Positions 60,480-64,000 of a DNA stretch of 64,000 nt are shown piece by piece. Numbering within the stretch: the first letter of the stretch is position 1; the number at the start of each line of letters is the position of its first letter. The DNA comes from Labia minor. Lineage: Eukaryota > Arthropoda > Insecta > Dermaptera > Spongiphoridae. The notes under the pieces are model-generated. The model searched no databases and had not been told where the DNA came from. It worked only from the letters and a program-made list of their open reading frames with translations. Location: NCBI GenBank assembly GCA_963082975.1, contig OY720346.1, forward strand, positions 20,392,720 through 20,456,719, given 5' to 3'. Position numbers and translations under genes: made by a program.

Positions 60480-61485
60480 TTCCAATCCCATTTATTAAAA
60501 AAAGGTGACAAAGAGAATTTTTTTTTTTTTTATAAATATATATTTTATAATAATGTAATTAAAAAAAAAATTGAAAATGAAATAAATAAAATTAGAAATG
60601 AAAGCGCGTGAGTTAGGCAACCAATTCGACTCCTTTGTAGGGCCGAATATCCAAATAATGCTATTATTTAATTTTCGATGTCAAAAACAAATTTCAACAA
60701 ACTCGGACAAATAAAAACCGACATCTGATAATATTACTTATTTGGAATTGTTAAGATGATATCATTTTAAATTATTCGTTTGTGGATTAATTTTAATTGA
60801 AATTCTATGAGGAAGTTTCCATATAAGGACAAGGATCGTCAACGATAAATAACAATTTCAATTTATTATTATTATTATTATTACAACAACCTCCATGTGT
60901 GAGTGTGAAAAATTCCAAATTCAAATCTCAGTTATATCAGATGAATGGGCGAATAGGACTGGAACGCAGTTTCGTATGCCTTGTTAGGCTTTATGATTGT
61001 TTCCATTTATAATCAAATAAAATAGCGAATCTTTTGAAAAAGTGACTTTAGAGATTAGAAGAAGAGAAATAGAATATCCTTGCACCAAAAGCAAAAAAAA
61101 AAAAAAATAAAATTAGTAGAAAGTTATATAATTAAAGACTTTAACATTTATATTTCATGAAACATTTTTGGGTAAGGAAGAAAAATCTGGGACAACAATT
61201 ATTTACATTTATATATATACAATAATGATATAATTATTTTATCTTTTTTTAATTTTAAAAATTAATACGAGAATATTATATTGCCGTAAAATACAATTCA
61301 GTTTTTGAATTTATGACAAGAAATAATAGTTTGGGAATATAATTATCATCTTCATTTTGGAACCACTAGAAAGAGAATGATAAAAATTTAAAAAAAAAAA
61401 TGATTTTTTTCCCAGAAATCTTCTTTGAAAAACATACCAGCTTTTTAAAAGAATAATGAAATAAAATTTTTTAAAATATGAATTT
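60480..61485. other. AT-rich DNA with a weakly complex patch
   Basis: 60600-60720 (aaagcgcgtgagttaggcaa, aattcgactcctttgtaggg) and 60880-61000 are somewhat complex, with an ATT run at 60866-60881. The rest is A/T filler. Confidence 0.5.
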
Positions 61486-61489
61486 CCTT

Positions 61490-62060
61490 GATAGTAATTT
61501 AGTCATTGATTTTCGGGTAGGATTATCTCGTGCCCGGATTCTCATTTGACGGACCGCTACCTTCCGGTTGCTCTTCCACCGTCCGTCCTTTGATTGAGAG
61601 CGAACAAATTGGAAACAAATGCATCTCGGTTGGATGGCTAGTGCAAATTCGCCATGTTTTGTTTCAACCACCGATGGAATTGGCTATTTACATGCATGTC
61701 CCAACTTTTGCGACAATAAATTTCTAATTATAAGAGTAATAATAGCAATTAGAATCAGTCAAAATGTTGGTGCGGGAAATTTCCATTTTGGCTCGGGCGC
61801 CGTAAATGAGGGTGGCTTGGGAAGTGGGTGGTCATAGTGGGTGAGTGCTGCAGGAGGGTTAATGCGCCCGCCAAAAATACGTTCTCTAATGTAATCAAAG
61901 AGATATTTAACTCGAAATGACATCCTATTGTTATATTTAGGTTTGAATTTTCCATTTGCAGAAATCATCTGCCGACATAAGAATAAATATTGGCGAGTGC
62001 AAGATTAAATAGACCGTCCGATGACATGCTTAATTAAACTCATTGATGTATATATAAATA
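61490..62060. promoter_or_regulatory. Large unique island, candidate conserved non-coding element
   Basis: More than 500 bp of complex sequence: tcccgtgc-like blocks at 61530-61600, caaattggaaacaaatgcat, agtgcaaattcgccatgttt, gaaatttccattttggctcg, gttaatgcgcccgccaaaaa and catgcttaattaaactcatt. Short overlapping frames on both strands lack domains. gccat/atggc-type cores recur. Regulatory reading is inference. Confidence 0.4.
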
Positions 62061-62215
62061 TGCTCAGTGCATTGGTGGAGGGGGAATGTACTGTTTTATG
62101 AAAATCGTTCCATGTTCACTTCTGGCATTCATATATTAACTGTCTTTCAGTCGTGTTTAATTTGATTATTGCAATTATTACTATTTGAATTTGCAAGGTT
62201 CTCTTCCTCATTTTT

Positions 62216-62740
62216 ACATAATCTCCAATGAGTTAATATATAAATATATAAAGTAATATAATTATAAAAATTATTATAAAATATTTTATATTAATATAAT
62301 AATAGTAAAATAATAATATGAAATAAGTATTTACGTTAATACAATATTATATTTTATTTTATAGTAAAACATTAAGTAATTGAAGTTTTGATTATTATTA
62401 TTATTATTATTTATTTATATCTTTATTCTTGATTATCATTTATTTATTTAAAAGGGAATTTTGTAAATAATAATAATACTTTCACATAATCTCCAATAAG
62501 TTAATATATAAATATATCAAGTAATATAATTATAAAAATTATAATAAAATATTTTATATTAATATAATAATAGTATATAAAATAATAATATGAAATAAGT
62601 ATTTACGTTAATACAATATTATATTTTATTTTATAGTAAAACATTAAGTAATTGAAGTTTTGATTATTATTATTATTATTTATTTATATCTTTATTCTTG
62701 ATTATTATTTATTTATTTAAAAGGGAATTTTGTAAATAAT
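62216..62740 (+). repeat. Tandem duplication, 268-bp period
   Basis: Units 62216-62483 and 62484-62740 are nearly identical from acataatctccaat(g/a)agtt to aagggaattttgtaaataat. They differ mainly in ATT-run length, an added TATA and a few substitutions. Confidence 0.92.
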
Positions 62741-62744
62741 ACCA

Positions 62745-63175
62745 CATATTAATATTTTATTGTAATTTTATTCAGAAAATCAAAAAAATTGCTCTTTCTT
62801 CAATCGTTATTAAACAACTGCACTGTCCGAGCGTCCAGTGCCGACTCAAATTTATTTATTTATTTAATGAATCATTAATCTTATTATTATATTATCCGGT
62901 TTAAAAAAGAATATTTTAAATTCCCAAATTGTGCATTATTTTAGAAGAATGTTTCTATAATAAAATAAAAAAAAATATTTTAAATAATGATTATTCGTTT
63001 TAATAAGTTATATTTTAATATGTCAGTAAGTGAAATTTGGAAAGAGGGTTAAATAAAGTTTGAAATACTGAGACTTTCTATCTCACTCTCTCTTTTAAAC
63101 TTTATCCATTTTCATGATATTGATAAGATCACACAGAGAAGTTGAGAGAGTTTTTATATATATATAAGTATATAT
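62745..63175. other. AT-rich DNA
   Basis: Filler with a small complex patch at 62815-62850 (actgtccgagcgtccagtgc). No feature assigned. Confidence 0.5.
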
Positions 63176-63375
63176 AAATTTTACATTGAGTTAAGGGTAG
63201 ACAGATGAGGAGGGGTAAAGGCAAAATATGAAAGTGGCTAGTCGGTGGAGTAATGTTGGGGGTTTCATGCTCGATTTGCCACCTCGAAGACAGTCAACCA
63301 CCTTCCTGTCTCCATGGCCTATGAAAATCTTCAAAACTTCCTTCGAGCGGGTGAATGCACGAAAAAGACGATTTT
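63176..63375. promoter_or_regulatory. Short unique island
   Basis: gatttgccacctcgaagaca, ccatggcctatgaaaatctt and ttcgagcgggtgaatgcacg. Non-repetitive, no frame of note. Confidence 0.28.
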
Positions 63376-63489
63376 TTTTTTGCTTTCTCTATATATAAAA
63401 GGATGCTAAAAATCTTAAGAAAACTTTTCTGAAATAAAAACACTTTGTTTTGAATATCCAAATAATATATATATATTAGTGTTATTTTT

Positions 63490-63854
63490 ACCGACCGACG
63501 ATAGTAAGGGAGGTATTGTATTCACACCAAATTTCACATGTGGAGATTTTTACATATCTACACGAATCATGCACTTTGTATTGGTTTTATCCTCGGGAAA
63601 AATCATCTTCATTAGTTTTTTCTTAATTTTAAATTATATGACGTCACCCAGTCCTTCATGACGTCACAGCCTGGTCTTACATATATATTATAAATAAAAT
63701 AAAATTAAAAATGTTTATATTTATTATTTATGTATCCATATCTGTTTTTTATTACATTAATCGATATATTAAAATTATTTGAAATTGTTTCTGTAGCTGG
63801 AAATTAATTTACTTCAAACTGTCGGTCGGTTCGGACCTGGCCACAGGTCAACTT
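63490..63854 (+). mobile_element. Helentron-like non-autonomous element, family 2 copy E
   Basis: Begins accgaccgacgatagtaagg (63490). Near its 3' end gtcggtcggt is an exact inverted copy of the first ten bases, followed by ggacctggccacaggtc with a 6-bp GACCTG/CAGGTC stem. Two tgacgtca palindromes, 20 bp apart (63639, 63659), match those in copy D. Relative to D it lacks about 90 bp of the centre, including the cggacgga run. Confidence 0.72.
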
Positions 63855-64000
63855 ATTTCAATTTAATAATATAAATTATTTAAATAGAGAGGAAGAAACC
63901 CAATATCAGAAAAATCTTATAAAAGAATAGAATTAAAAAGACCAATGAAAATTAAAAATTAAATTAAGATATACTATTATTAAATTTATTATTAAATTAA
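63855..64000. other. AT-rich DNA at window end
   Basis: A/T-rich sequence without recognisable features. Confidence 0.6.

Noticed and set aside
1-64000. CRISPR array, prokaryotic operon or phage
   Set aside because: No regularly spaced repeats, no ribosome binding sites or dense coding; the composition and transposon set are eukaryotic.

Overview
This window looks like non-coding DNA from a eukaryotic nuclear genome, most likely an arthropod and probably an insect. It is very AT-rich and crowded with TA, A/T, AAT and GA/CA microsatellites. I found no open reading frame with a credible host protein product, no operon structure and no bacterial signals. The lineage call rests on the repeats: Tc1 and mariner (D,D34D-type) transposase remnants, hAT-type miniature elements with 8-bp target duplications, Helitron and Helentron-like (DINE-1/HINE-type) elements, Penelope-like terminal fragments, and a non-LTR reverse transcriptase whose RRLRWAGDVARM-type tail is common in insect genomes. 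The exact species cannot be read from the sequence.

Layout. 1-5.7 kb is AT-rich with simple repeats only. 5.75-6.23 kb is a GC-rich island. 6.5-7.55 kb holds a Helentron-like element (family 1, copy A) placed exactly at the junction of a ~205-bp direct duplication. 8.6-8.96 kb is a decayed Tc1 element and 9.98-10.40 kb an internally deleted mariner. 11.3-13.4 kb is a nested repeat cluster: a Helitron with a tRNA-Leu-like module, a tRNA-like sequence with A and B boxes, and a short inverted-repeat element containing a 60-bp-arm hairpin, all set between ~80-bp direct repeats. 14.7-15.98 kb is a broken non-LTR reverse transcriptase framed by ~100-bp inverted repeats. 17.2-17.4 kb is a Penelope-derived fold-back, followed by a hAT miniature element inside a tRNA-like repeat. 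18.6-19.06 kb is Helentron-like family 2, copy D, whose inverted partner (copy E) lies at 63.5-63.85 kb.

From 20 to 64 kb the window holds tandem duplications (20.6, 32.1, 38.1 and 62.2 kb), further hAT miniature elements (24.9, 30.7 and 38.1/38.5 kb), two more family-1 Helentron-like copies (44.5 and 51.0 kb), and two short Penelope-like ends with hammerhead-ribozyme-like cores (33.8 and 47.3 kb).

Between the repeats lies a series of 150-600-bp islands, roughly every 2-4 kb. They are clearly richer in G+C and higher in complexity than their surroundings, carry no transposon hallmarks and have no convincing coding potential. I infer that they are candidate regulatory or conserved non-coding elements, as expected in a gene desert near a developmental gene, but this is unproven without an alignment. 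No previously undescribed gene system is evident. The most interesting signals are structural: the Helentron-like element at a duplication junction, the reverse transcriptase fragment inside inverted repeats, the Penelope-derived hairpin, and the island array.
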